DNA of 64,000 nt, taken from Ciona savignyi (Eukaryota; Chordata; Ascidiacea; Phlebobranchia; Cionidae). The stretch spans positions 333,234-397,233 of the forward strand of contig CH003025.1 of assembly GCA_000149265.1 (NCBI GenBank). Direction: 5' to 3'. The translations under genes and the position numbers were made by a program. The notes under the pieces were generated by a model. The model saw nothing but the letters and a program-made list of their open reading frames with translations, did no database searches and was not told where the DNA came from. Shown piece after piece: positions 35,977 to 48,357 of this stretch; positions within the stretch are counted from its first letter, which is position 1; each line of letters opens with the position of its first letter.

Positions 35977-38900
35977 TCATCTGTGGACAGAGGAGGCTGG
36001 CAAGAGGGGGATGACAAAGACTGTGATGTCATCAACTGATGCTGGGCGATCTTCTAACATCCTCCAAATTGGTCTCATAGAGTCGCCCTTTGGCTCACCT
36101 CGTGCTCTCAGTGCAAGCGCTTGTGCTGCATCCCGATACCTGGATGCACATTAAAAGTTATCCTCTAAGCATAATTCAAATTGTGAAAGCAATGTCTAGA
36201 GGCTGTAGTGACTAAATACAAAACATATAAAAATGGGCTGTATCGACATAAAACAACACAAACCCACTGTTAAGCTTTAAGAGCAATTTACAGTGTGGTG
36301 TGGTTGACTTTGTGGAGTGATTTGTGTGGGGAGAGAAGAGCAACAGTATGCAACACTCAAGGATATTGTATACATACATTAAATCGACTCAAAAATGTTT
36401 TATTGAAATCTGCAAGTTGTATTGCATTAGTATACAAATTGGCCAAGTTACACTCAAAGCCATTGTTCGGGGACAGTTGTAAGTGCGGCAGCCGTACGTA
36501 ATACCAACATTTCAGTATCAAATTTAGTTATGCCAAGTCATTTTTATAAAAGCCAATTAGAACATCAAGGCAGTCACATGTTCTACCTTAACGGATCATC
36601 TGGACCTGATGCATTCAACGAGTCTGAAACAATTTGATTGGCGAGTTCGTTGGGTATGACGTCCCACAATCCATCTGATCCGAGGATTAAAACGTCTTTA
36701 TCACCATGAGGTCGTGATGAGACGTCATAGGTTCGAACCTGTAGTTGAACATAGGTTGATGATGATAGTAAAGTATAAAGGTGCTTGAAAGAATTGCAAA
36801 GTTAAAATTTAGAATTTTTTCTTATTTATGCGCACAATAGAGTTCAGATGAAGGAATAATTTGCCAGGTCACATAACACACTTAGTTGTTGTCAGCTTTC
36901 TAGCTTTCTGTCAGAAGATTTAAACAAAAACAAGTTGGAATGTGTCATTGGGCAAGGCATGCCCGAACCCAGTGGGTTAATGAGTTCCAATACAACGGAA
37001 AGACTGTCCTAATCATGTTCAATAAACTGCAGTATCTATGGTTACCCAGCGGCGGTCAAAGCGGCGGTCAAAAGAGTTATGTAAAAGCACTTACATATAC
37101 ATTAATAAAGTGATATGCCGATGGCTCATTTAATGATTCATCCATGATTTTCCATTAACGAGTATAAAAACATGAATAATTTATCTTATATATCATTTTA
37201 TGTGCAGTCGCCCTCTTTACTTTCGACGAATTTGTTCGACACCCACTAAAATAATCGACGAAGACAACGCCCCCTTTTTTGACTAATTTGTTCGACACCC
37301 ATTAAAATAATCGACGAAGACAACGCACCTCAGGGACGGATGATAGAAAAGGTTTCAGAGGAATGTGCTGGAGGAAGTTGAGAGCCACAATGTCATGATC
37401 ACCTAACCCTCTTGTGACGCCGATCGTGCCCAGTAATCGACCACTTTTGCCACTTCCTTGGATTAGTGGGTACCGCACGTCTTCTTCACTCACTACCTTG
37501 TACCCCCTAGGGCCAAATTCACGGTTGTAAGTTTATTGTTTTTAAAAGAGAAGTAATAAAGTAAGAAAACACAAAATCAAACTAATTCATGACCATGTTC
37601 AAGTAAACACCATGATAGGTTAAAAGCTGCACCTCCTGTGTTAGTAAACAGCCTAAAACCAGTGATCGTGGTGTAGAAATCACAGTCTTATGTTATGTTG
37701 ATTTTGTGACGAAACAACAGAAAAATGTTAATTGATAAGGTGAACTGTGAACGTTATTTTGTGTGTTTATATGGGGTAGGTTTATAGACAAAGGTCAATA
37801 ACATACATTTGTGCGTTTAATCTTCACTCTTACCACTTTCTACCCAGCTATGCGCTTTTAAAAAACACTAAAAACACCAATGCCTTAACCAAATGGATGG
37901 ATAAGGCGGCTTTTGATAACACTGCCTTATAGTTGATGAACTGGTGTTTTAACAAGGAGAGCCAACTAGATGCAAAACATTAACTACAGATGCCTACCAT
38001 CCAGTCATGTGGTAATCTCTATACAGAACCTTCTTTCCAATATCTGCTTTGGTGATCTTCTTAATGAACTCAAGTCTTGTGAATTCGGTTCCAAGAAGCA
38101 ATGGCTTGATATAGGCCTGCAGTTAATTTCTGTGTTAAAACAGATGCACATTGGCTTCTAGGGATTTAACATTTGGTTGCATAAAGTTACATACCCACCA
38201 TTTTGTTTATAAAAATGTATGGTTACCTTTTTGGAAAATATGTATGTGGGACTTTAGAGCCTTTTTAAATAATCAAGGATATAAAACGGTTTATTATTTT
38301 GATTGGCTTCAGTACATTCCAACTAGCAAAAATGTTTAAACGCTTTTGCCACATAGGATTTTATTAAAAGAATTCTTAACGAAGTCTCTTCTATTTCAGG
38401 GATTTTATTTATAACAAATTATATTCGTTCATATATTAAAACTTAAAAAAAGGTTAAAAATTAAATAAATGGAGTTGCAATTCATTGGTAATGTTGTAAA
38501 GTAAGGCTTGGTCTTTGCACACCGTCACGAGACAGTGGACATGTGTCTATGTCCTTGTAGTAATCTTAAGCATATGAGCCACATTATAAGAAACTGACCC
38601 AAGTTTATTAAACATTTATACTCCAGGCAAGAAAAAGGATAAAAACAATCGGAAATATTTCGGAAAAGAATCTTACCAAATACTGGAGTCTTCTTCTCTC
38701 TGTTGTTGGAGTAAAGTCTTGCGACATTGGAATAACCGATGACCTTTCTGGAACATTCTCATTCAGAGAGGGCACAGAACGACAAAGAACAGCTCTAGGT
38801 ATAATGGGAAGAGATAAATGGCAGAAAGGATACCAATTGGTTCATGCAATGTCAATTGCTTGTGTAAAAGTAAAGTACTGCAGCTTATGCCCTTAGTCTA

Positions 38901-41900
38901 GTACATGGAATTATAGCAGCAAGAGCAGGATGAAGTTTCTTAGACCCTCCTACTACCATTACTAATTAACACATGGGTGTGAAGTTAACACATATGTAAA
39001 CAAATTTTGACCTTATATTTGCTGATCTAGTTATGTGAAAGTAAACTTAAATATCAGCTACACCAAATAAATTTAAGCTCATCAGTATAAAAATAACAGA
39101 AGATCTACTTTAAAATCATGAGAAGCACACCTTTGCATTAACAACATACAAGTTAAGGACTATAGCTTACCTGCAGTCACCAGCTCCAGCCACATACAGC
39201 TTGCCCATAATGAACACCACAACTAGGGCTGTGCATCCGCCATTTATCTTCCATTTATGCCTCTCACCTTCGAGATGCTGGTCCTGGTAAAGTCGTTATG
39301 ATTCAATTGGGATATTGATGTTTATTGATGTTGATGTTTGTCCATGTTGAAAGATAAGGTGGATAATTTCATGTTTCATTATGCCCACTGCCTGGTTAGT
39401 GAAGCTTTTGCAGTGATGTGGATATAATATAGCTGTTTTAGTTCAACCATTAATACATTGGGTTAGGTGATAATTGCTAAGTGCCTTCTAAGGACAATAC
39501 CAAACACCTTTTACAGATTTTTGTGTGGGGACACAATAACGTTTTAGGGTCCGAGTTGTTATTAGAACAAGGGTATATGCCATGTAGTGTAAAGTTGTAA
39601 AATAATTTAAACAACTTAGAGTGCACAAAATACCGACGCAGTGGTGATGTCAAAATTTTGTAACTTTAAATTATACAACAATACACTATAGCAAAAAATA
39701 CAATAAAGCTGGTTAGCAAACCACAACATGGTAAGTATACTGTAACACAACTGAGCTTTGAAATAAGATATGGCAAACAGGATGGCAGTCAAGTACTTAA
39801 TTGATAAACATGTGCATGGTCATGGTAGTCAAAAAGTACATTACAAGAGAAAGAATACAGTAAAAAAACTGAAAACCAAACCATATTTTTATGTTTTAGG
39901 AATACTACTGCGCTTTAAAGTATCAAAATGGACATAAAGAATAAGACAAAATATTAGCAGAAAGTTGTTGAGAATTATTACATCATAACAGTAAAATATT
40001 AGTGAAACGTCCCACACACTAAAAAAACCCTGCTACAATTGTGATGTCACTATTTTCCACCTCTGCAGATTTATCATCCCCACAAATTGACGCTAAGGTT
40101 CGAATATCCGGTAAGCATACGTCATAGTTAACCATGCCATATTTTGCTTTCACCGGTTTAAAATAGCTTACCGTTTCTATCATGGCATTCTGTAGTATAC
40201 CGGTTATCAAAGAATCGCTGTAAAGATTAGTTGGGATCACAAATGAGTGTGTTTCTTGGTCTGCATCACTATCCTCTAAACATATATTGGGGTTGGAATT
40301 ATTTACATAATTTTTTAAAAAGAATAGTCATTCAATTAAGCATAAAATAATAAAGGAGTCACATGGCGGTTTAACAAATGTTTCCACTGTTATTGGATGC
40401 ACTGAAACAGCTTCACTATAAAACAAAATTGGTTTCTACACTAAAATAGCTCCGTTTATACACTAAAATAGCTCCATTTACACACTAAAATAGCTCTGTT
40501 TACACACTGAAATAGCTCCGGAAACCCGATATTAAAAATAGTGCTTCAGCTTGCATTGGAATTTTTAAGTGCATATGTAGAACTGGTTTTGTTGTATTTG
40601 CTTAGAGAACTCACACAACAACTTACCATTTGTCAGGTAATTTGGAATTGACTCGTCTGTGGCATACTTTTTTACTAGTAGATTTCGAACTTCTTTTAAC
40701 TTTTCAACTAGGATTTGGTGGAAAACCGCTGAAGCATAAAGAGCAGCTCCAGTACCGGCATGTCCGTCAAATATTGCAAAATAGTCGACGCGTATGCTGC
40801 TACTGATGCTGTCACTATGCACACTTTCTTCATCCTGAAAGGGTCATAAACTCATATAATGTTGTTGTTATAGCAATAAAGTGAAGAAGTGGAAACTTGC
40901 AGCTTAAATCATTGTTATTCGCATTAGAAATAAAATGAAACTTTGCTTAATTGATTCGAAAAATCAGTCTTAAAAATGAATGCTGAGTGCATTCACTGCA
41001 TTGTCCTATTCAAACAAGTCAGTTGTTGCTATTCACCGAGATCTATACAAGTTAACACAACTTACATATTTATATAAATTTATAATGGTATATTGCCAGA
41101 ATTAGTACACCTGGCAAGAGTATAACTATGTAAGTAAATATATAACTAACATATTTATATAAATTTATAATGGTATAATGACAGGAATGGTACACCTAGC
41201 CAGAGAGCCTAAGAATGAGGTTACCAAATGTTAACATAAATTCTTAAGAGCAAATTTTGTTTATTTTTTTTTGGTACTCTGCGGTTTACCAAAACACATT
41301 CCTATTTGATTCTTTCATTCCTTAAATTAAAAAAATGATGAACAAAGTAAAAAAAAATTCAAAAGAACAGCGGAAGGACAGTGGTTTTGAATCATACAAA
41401 CATGGCCTACATCATTTTCTATAAATTTAATATTAGTGCTACACACAGTGGATTATTGGGTTAAAACAAAACAATAAAAATGTTTCAATCGTATTTAACA
41501 CACTGTAGCTTTGACAACTTGATCATTTGCAAGAGTTACCCAGTGAAAACACTGATAAATCCTCTAATTTACAGACATCCATCACATGTGATCAGACAAC
41601 CACCTTCTGGTACAGTAAATATAAATCCCTTAAAACGGTACCCAATCCGCCAAAATAGAAATGACACATTAATCTATATGAATACACTTTGAAAAGTGCG
41701 TGTCACTACTATAACACACCTGCGTCTTAATTGGAATGGCTTTTGACTCTGTGGTTTTCGATTCCACTTCGTTGGAATTCAAGTCTTCATTCATGTTTAT
41801 TGTACTGTCGGCTTGAATGTGATTTGTGGCGTCATCTTTTACATGATTAGAGTCGTCTCCATTCATGTGATTGGCAGTGTCACTTTTCACAACATGATTT

Positions 41901-44900
41901 GCTTCACGATGATCATTATTTTCAGTGGGCTCACAGGATTCAGAAGCTAAAAAATGTGTTGGTAACTGTAACGCCAAAATGCGTAGGCACTGAATCCATC
42001 TTTTTATCTATGTTACATTAAATGTATTTATTTGGAACTTTGATTGTCATCGAGTGCCAAAGTATGGTACTTAATGAACTATGTCTTAAATCCAATATAT
42101 TTAAATGAAGTGCACCAACTATTATTTATTACTATGTTTTGGACAAATTATAGGACTACATTAAACGTACAGACTGTTAGAAACATATTGTGTACCTCTG
42201 TGTGATAGATACCGGTAATTTGATATAAAAAGTTCATAATTATATATCTTGATTAGCCTTCTAACTGTTAGTAAAGCCCAATTATTATTTGGGTTCAGCT
42301 ATTGTCGAAGGTAGGAAACTCATTACTATCCTTATGGTTGAAGAAAGGTATTAAGTGGGAGTGTACCCCAGACGTTTATAAAAAGAAACCATCCACTAGT
42401 TAGTTGGTTTTCCCCCGAGACAAGATTATTGGGCCAAACTAAAATCATTGGAATGTTTCCAAAAAAATACACAACACAATGTACTTAAGGTAATCGGGCT
42501 ATTATGAACCATTCTCCTATCTATTCTTCAAAGGGTCCCACCTTAGAATCGGAACTAGAGTTATTTCGCAAATTGTCAAAATAGAAGTACCATTTTTTAT
42601 GCTCAATTGTTTAAAAAAACGAGTCATTTCGCTATAAACAGTGACTAGTAGGTAAAACTTACTTGTTTGGTACTTCTGTTCCACATCGATATTAATGGTA
42701 AGGGCAACTGCACAATCCTCATTCAGTAAAGTCTTCCCAGCATTACAAATTCTGTGAATAAACTCATCACATAAGTGGATGTAAATGTATTGCGTCTGTA
42801 TATTTGGAACATGCATTTTTGGCCAATCTTTTATTTACAGGGGAAATGCTTTGCATGTTTTTCCTTATGACTACATTTTTTAATGAACTATGAAGTTCAA
42901 GTTCATATTTTTGTAGACTTTTAGTCAAGTTCTTTGTTAGCATAATATATATAGGCCTACATATTATTAACATTTTACATGTTTTTATTCATTTCCATGC
43001 GAAAGTTATGGTTAGTGCTGTTTTATTGGGATTTAAATTATACTATAAGTATACACTACAGCAAGAATAATTCAACATTTTTTTTAGTTATCGTTTTGTT
43101 CTTTTTATTAGGGCTTTAAATAATTTATTAAAATGATGACTTAAAACTAAAATCTCCAGAGACATAAATCTTTAGGATTCAATGTTCTATGTTACACATC
43201 TGAGTAATGACTAATGAAGATATAATAAACTATGTCTTTAGTAAAATTGTTGCACTTGAATGAAAATTTCTACCAGCAACATCTTTAATTTTTAATGCAC
43301 CTTTTTATCATTTGTGCTAACTGTCTTACTCTTCTCACATGCAAATCATTCATGATAATGTTTGTGTATTTATTTTATTTTTAGTAGTGTGGGCTAGTTA
43401 ATTGATAATACCAAACTTTATTATGCTATTCTTTTTATTATGCGATTTTCTTCTGGTCAATTTTGGTATTTTTTTTATTTATAGTCGCATAGCTCGGTAG
43501 GTCTAGGTTAGTCAAAAGGTTGTTGAATTGAAACCAACCACTTGTTAGCTGGTCAGGTGTATCTGTCTATTAAAAAACAGTGCATGAAGCCAACATCTAC
43601 ATAATGCAGGGAATTAGTTTTAATTTTAAAAAACAGAAAAGAACATCTTAATTATTTACATACAATACACTCCGATAACCCGACGGTGGGTACAAGCTAA
43701 ACCGTAGAGCTGATTCGAGGTAATATGACAATTGTCCTTGTTATAATACTTTGTCTAGTTAATCTTTAGGATAAACCTAATGTGCTACCAAATCTTAAAC
43801 CAATAAGCAACAGGTAATCCGTACTCGCAGTAACCACTGTTAAATGGCAGTGAATTGATATCTTTTGGCGTGACTGGGGTGCGCTTCTTGTTGTCTACAG
43901 CATTCTTTTCTTCTGATTCATCGAGGCCAAGAAACAGTGGCCGCTGGTACACGAGTTTCGCATGTAATTTCTCACTAACTTTACTGCTGACATGATTTTC
44001 CTATAGACAGAAAGTGAAAGTGAGAATCAGATTAATAGTAATGACACTGAAAGTTAACTGTTTGCATAAATTGCAGCAAACGGCAGAGATTGAGCATGGC
44101 AACCATAGAAGACAAGTGTGATGATTGATTATCTCCCAAATCTATTATGTCTGATTTGTGTCCTGTTAAGAACATACAATAAAATAAAGAGTTTCAAAAT
44201 TCGGCCTAAAGTATTAAATAAGATTCATCAGTAAATAGTTATGTGGTTAACAAAAAACAGGTTTTTGGTATATCGTTACACCAAACAAAAAAGGCACATT
44301 ACTTCATGGTTTTTCTTGAATATAAAGCAATATTGATAATTTGTTTCTTATTTTATTAACTTAAGTCAGGTGAATAAAACTATAAATGTTAATAAAAATT
44401 GGCAGGAAAATGTGACGAAACTGAACATCGCAGTTTAAAAGCACATTATATTTTTGTGGTTGAACTGTTAGCACCACAAAGCTGTCCTTAATACTTAAAT
44501 GTTAAATTGATCAGATTTAGACGATAATAAATTTTTTTGTCCTGTTTTTAAACGGACCAAGCATTAAGTATTAATATCAGATTGTAGGGTTGCACAACTC
44601 TGCTGTTGGATTGTGTTATGAAACTCGATATGTAATGGTTTTGCAATAGGAGGTACTTCAGTTTAGTTATTATGGTTTCTATCATAATTGCAATATAATA
44701 GTGTAATAGAGAGACATTAGGGGTTTGTGATTGCCAGTTCACCTCATGGCTGGTACCTTTAATTACTATGAGATCACTTGGAAGGCTATAGTTCCAAGCG
44801 ATCCTGTAGTAATTAGAGCCACCTCCTCATGACCACTGAGAACACAAGCAACTAGCTAGCATTTGAATTTAACCTGTCTTTTTGACGGAACAGTACTTCG

Positions 44901-45061
44901 CACTACCACTAAGCCATCTGGTATGAGATATTTAACAACACAAGAAAGACCAAAAAAACAAAAATACATTGTTTACGGCTTAACCACCATACCTTATTCT
45001 CGTTGTTTTCTGCTGATTTATGAAAGAGATCACTTACAGCATTTTTGACACGTCCGAACAT
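35977..45061 (-). CDS. PPM1H: PP2C-type protein phosphatase, PPM1H/J/M group
   Basis: Metal-dependent Ser/Thr phosphatase; vertebrate PPM1H removes LRRK2-dependent phosphate from Rab GTPases. Twelve exons: 45061-44993, 44000-43825, 42751-42663, 41946-41720, 40834-40627, 40275-40172, 39283-39171, 38794-38677, 38116-37998, 37506-37329, 36738-36587 and 36139-35977. All phases fit: 571 residues (human PPM1H 514). Matches to the family in order: MFGRVKNAVSDLF start; YQRPLFLGL; GYCEICNAGKTLLNED; AIFDGHAGTGAAL (DGHAG, typical of this subgroup); INGGCTALVVVFIMGKLYVA; GTIGVTRGLGDHD; KPFLSSVPE; DGLWDVIPNE; DDITVFVIPL at the end. Exon 4 (75 codons, with NHxxxDD-like repeats) is a lineage-specific acidic insert. 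Subfamily H versus J or M is not resolved by eye; it may be the single tunicate member. Confidence 0.93.
36940..37320 (+). repeat. SINE fragment and 56/57-bp tandem duplication
   Basis: About 36940-37075 is a family A SINE piece. At about 37210-37327 a 56-57-bp unit is present twice (TTTGTTCGACACCC at 37231 and 37287), abutting the 5' splice site of phosphatase exon 10. The intact donor lies in the copy next to the exon; the distal copy has lost the GT. Confidence 0.65.
39385..39510 (-). repeat. Diverged SINE fragment
   Basis: GCTTTTGCAGTGATGTGG, AACCATTAATACATTGGGTT and AAGTGCCTTCTAAGGACAAT follow the family A order in the minus orientation, within the phosphatase intron between exons 7 and 6. 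Confidence 0.5.
40438..40524. repeat. 22-bp tandem repeat, four copies
   Basis: CTAAAATAGCTCCGTTTATA and variants start at 40441, 40463, 40485 and 40507, an exact 22-bp period, within the phosphatase intron between exons 6 and 5. A weaker related unit may precede it near 40411. Confidence 0.85.
41064..41205. repeat. 85-bp two-copy tandem duplication
   Basis: ACATATTTATATAAATTTAT and the following sequence through TACACCT and the CAAGAG/CAGAG end occur at 41064 and 41149. It lies in the phosphatase intron between exons 5 and 4. Confidence 0.8.
43485..43790 (+). repeat. Diverged tRNA-headed SINE
   Basis: Head near TAGCTCGGTAGGTCTAGG, B-box-like GAATTGAAACC, then CACTCCGATAACCCGACGG and a GAGGTAATATGACAATTGTC block. 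It lies in the phosphatase intron between exons 3 and 2, close to the end of exon 2 (43825). Confidence 0.55.
44749..44825. ncRNA. miRNA-like hairpin candidate
   Basis: An imperfect inverted repeat of about 33 bp per arm with an 8-nt loop (GGCTATAG, 44784-44791). The arm ATTACTATGAGATCACTTGG (44763-44782) pairs with CCAAGCGATCCTGTAGTAAT (44793-44812) with a few mismatches. Size, loop and internal bulges fit a microRNA precursor, on either strand. It sits in phosphatase intron 1. A degenerate MITE is the main alternative. No named family recognised. Confidence 0.35.
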
Positions 45062-45752
45062 AATCCCTGAGGTTTTTTCAATATTACTAAGCCATTGTTA
45101 TGAATCCTGTGAAATTTTTTTTTAAAGGCATCAAAAATTGTGGACATGAGGACTAAGCAATGAAAAGGGTTGCTATGCATGCATTAGGGATTAGACAATT
45201 AGAAAGTTTTAATCAGGTTTAATTTTTTATTATTTTGCAAGGGCTATTTATTGTGGCATTTAAACAAAAGACTACGAAATCCCAACTGCACCTACAACAC
45301 AAAGAAAATTATATGAAATCCTAAGTAATGATTACATATAGTTAGTGTCGTTAATAATAATATCACTTCACCATTAAATTAGCATGGTTCAAAAAAAATT
45401 GTTTGAAGTTTAGTTTCATAGATAACATAGTAACTATTAAAGTATGTTAATAAGTCATCGCTATATGCCTATACAGTACCAGTAGTTTTGTTTAACCCTT
45501 TATTTCACTTGGTCAGTTTAGTTCATGCAGAGACCATTAAGTGCCTTGGCCAAGGACACATACCAGACTAGCTAATGGTTGGATATGATTCAAAATCAAC
45601 TTTTCAGATAAGGTTCTGATATAAATGCTATTAGATAAATGGCTGGGTAATTGAATATAAAAATTCTTTAACTTTAAACCAACTCTATTTTAGGGCACTT
45701 TCCTTATGTCCACAGTTACTACTGGTACCAAAGTCCAAAGGTTTATATTTCT

Positions 45753-46430
45753 TTAATTCTGCTTTGTTTTTTCTTTTGAATCCGCAAATATCGATTCAAT
45801 CACAATGGGTAGTGATACAGTATCAATACGATTCACTGTAATTTTTACAGTGTGTTCAGATTTTAGTTCGTAATTGGCGTGGGAAATCTTATAGTTTGGC
45901 AGTTCAATACAAGAAGGAGGAACTACAAGATTATAACAACGTAGCAGGTTTCTTGATAAAGTTTGAGGTGTTAAAACCCATTTAGAACCTTCCGGGAAAC
46001 TGCAACAAAGTTGCTGCTTTGATCTTAGCCAAAGAAGCATCTGTCTCCCTGTAAAACTTTGATCCGAAACGATTTCTTCAGCAAATTGTTCCAAATTCTC
46101 AGGAGACGCGTAAACAGCTTTTCCTTTCTTGAGCAAAGCTCTGCTGATCATCTTTGGTAGTGTCAACACCTCTCCTCTTACCCCATACTCCAAAATATCC
46201 TTGTTTAAAATCACCCTGAGTTCCTTGGGTCCTCCATCTATGTCCACAACCCTGTAAATCTGATGCCTTTTCTTTAGATTGGGTTCACCATTTAATTTTG
46301 GCAGAGGGGCCTTCCAATCCCGCTTTAACTTGAGAGTATGAGCTGAACAAGCGGGTAAATTAACTACACTGGGTTTCAGTATTTTATGTAAACAATTAGT
46401 AGTACTGTTAAGTGCTTTGGTACTAAACAT
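45753..46430 (-). CDS. MRPL9: Mitochondrial ribosomal protein bL9m
   Basis: Component of the large subunit of the mitochondrial ribosome. A single uninterrupted exon encodes 225 residues (human 267). The N-terminus is basic with Ser, Thr and Lys and no acidic residues for about 37 residues, as in a matrix-targeting presequence. Residues about 60-115 (RVVDIDGGPKELRVILNKD, GVRGEVLTLPK, AVYASPENLEQF) match the L9 N-terminal domain, where the AVYASPEN stretch is especially typical of mitochondrial L9. The C-terminal half is less conserved, as usual. It lies about 690 bp upstream of the phosphatase start on the same strand, so the two are tandem with separate promoters. The lack of introns is unusual here, but the intact frame and conserved sequence argue against a processed pseudogene. 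Confidence 0.9.
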   Translation of the reverse strand: MFSTKALNSTTNCLHKILKPSVVNLPACSAHTLKLKRDWKAPLPKLNGEPNLKKRHQIYRVVDIDGGPKELRVILNKDILEYGVRGEVLTLPKMISRALLKKGKAVYASPENLEQFAEEIVSDQSFTGRQMLLWLRSKQQLCCSFPEGSKWVLTPQTLSRNLLRCYNLVVPPSCIELPNYKISHANYELKSEHTVKITVNRIDTVSLPIVIESIFADSKEKTKQN

Positions 46431-47059
46431 ACTTCAGCCAATTAAATACCTGTTTGAATGCTGTAGTAATGTTGTTGATGTCATTATGACCAAGCATAAT
46501 TAATTATCATTATCAAGAGATTGCATAATTATTCGAAAATAGGTAGCACTAATTGGCTACAGCGATAAAACTTGCACCATAAGTATGTTTTCAAATTTTA
46601 TATTCAATTTTACATTAGTTTTAATTGACCCACATGGATTGGTTAATTGTTAAATCGCTTGGCAAATGGAATACCTTAAATACAACCACACACTTTTAAC
46701 CAGAAAACGTCCAATAATGAAGTTGTTTAAGCTTTCACTCGTTCAATAAACGTAAATTAATCAAAGTCAAGATAATCATACTTTTTGCATTGTAGCTAAC
46801 ACAAACTTGACAGTTCACGTAAACGTACACCTAAATTGCTTTACAGTTTACACGCTTGAGTAAGTAAATTGTAAGTAAATTAAGGGCCACCTCGCGATCG
46901 GAAATTGAAATTAATTTTCCGCCAGGTGGTGATACAGATCTTAAGAGTTTACAGGATGTTTTCCGTATTGAACACACAGCGCTTAGTTATTTTCACTAGA
47001 GATAGTAAATAATAGATTTACCGGAGAATATTTTTTATATCAAACTAAAAAAAACGTTC

Positions 47060-47390
47060 GACGGGTTAGTCTGGTGGTTTAGTGCGACGCCTTTCAGTCG
47101 ATGGGTTGCAGACGCGAACCTGGTCGCTAGCTAGTCAGTTGTGTCCTTGGGCAAGGCACTTAACGGACATTGCCTGAACCCAGCGGATCAATGTTGTCGT
47201 TTGTAAAAATATAAAAATGTGATGTCAGCATAAATTAAAAAAATTAACTAAAACAATGAGTTCTACTCAATTGAAGGAACGTGTAAATCATACACCACAA
47301 CTGCAATAGCTCCAGTAACCCGACGGTGGGCGCGAGGTGATCTGAAGACTGCCCGTGTGTTAACCTAAACATGAATATCCTATCCTAACC
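47060..47390 (+). repeat. Family A SINE with a small nested insertion
   Basis: Near full-length element (head GGGTTAGTCTGGTGG, tail ATCCTATCC). About 65 bp of AT-rich sequence interrupts the conserved TTAATGGGTTCTAC block, bounded by CAATG on both sides (before 47194 and near 47254), which looks like a short target duplication. Confidence 0.75.
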
Positions 47391-47499
47391 GTCTTCAGTC
47401 ATTTCCGGCGAGTTGGCTTACGGGAAAAGTATTTGACAATAAACCGACAATTGGTGGGTTTTTGACTGGTCGTTTATTGTCGGTTTCGATCTAAACCAG

Positions 47500-47645
47500 C
47501 AGCTCGGTAGTTGAGCGTTTAATGCGTTAAACTACTGTAGCAATGTGTTTATCCTATTAAACACAGTACAATAGCTGCGGCAACCCGACGGCGGATAAAA
47601 GGTAACCTGAAGATTGTCTGTTTTATAAAGGATAAACATGACCAT
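47500..47645 (+). repeat. Diverged SINE fragment
   Basis: GCAGCTCGGTAGTTGAGCG head, CAATAGCTGCGGCAACCCGA, GGTAACCTGAAGATTGTC and GGATAAACATGACCATC blocks in family A order. Confidence 0.6.
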
Positions 47646-48045
47646 CTTATTAAAATTTGTAAGTTTAACAAAAAAATACTATTTTTTTCTTTTTTTTTAT
47701 ATTTTTTTCATGCAAAGATTTCGAACGTATTATATATAGTGTCTTCGTTCATCACGGTTTTATATGGGTAAGATGTATATAAGTCGGCCATCCCATACAT
47801 ACCATTCGGTCACACAACCGATATTTTTATCGAATGGTTAGGTTATAGGATTAGGTTGTTTTAAAGAAGTGGTTAGTCTATAAAATTGCCTTATTTTTTA
47901 AAACTATGTAAGAAATAATCAAAAGGCGAAACAAACACGAATCGACCACAACATCGTTATTCATGATGAAAGAGCAAGTACTTTTCTTTTTATCTGTTGC
48001 CGATCAGTGTGTATTGGCAACTTTACATTTCGTATTAGCAAACTA

Positions 48046-48357
48046 TAAGGATAGGATAGGATAGGGTAGGATATTCATCTTCATCCCCGTGAATAGGAAA
48101 ACCAAGGGGGTTAACACACGGGCAATCGTCAGATCACCTCGCGCCCATCGTCGGGTTACCGGAGCTATTGCAGTGTGTTGTATATAATAGACACGTTCCT
48201 TTAATTTGGTAGAACCCATTAATCCGCTGGGTTCAGGCAAAGTCCGTAAAGTGCCTTGCCCAAGGACACAACCGACTAGCTAGCGACCAGTTTCGCACCT
48301 TCGACCTTTCGATTGAAAGGCGACGCACTAAACCGTTGGACCAACGGGCCGGACAAT
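48046..48357 (-). repeat. tRNA-derived SINE, family A, intact minus copy
   Basis: Full-length copy very close to 4476-4774, with a (GGATA)n tail at the left and the tRNA-like head ending GGGCCGGACA at the right. ATAAG borders both ends and may be the target duplication. This is among the youngest-looking copies in the window. Confidence 0.85.

Noticed and set aside
45753-46430. Possibility that intronless MRPL9 is a processed pseudogene
   Set aside because: The frame is intact over 225 codons with a presequence and conserved L9 core, and I see no poly(A) tract right after the stop.
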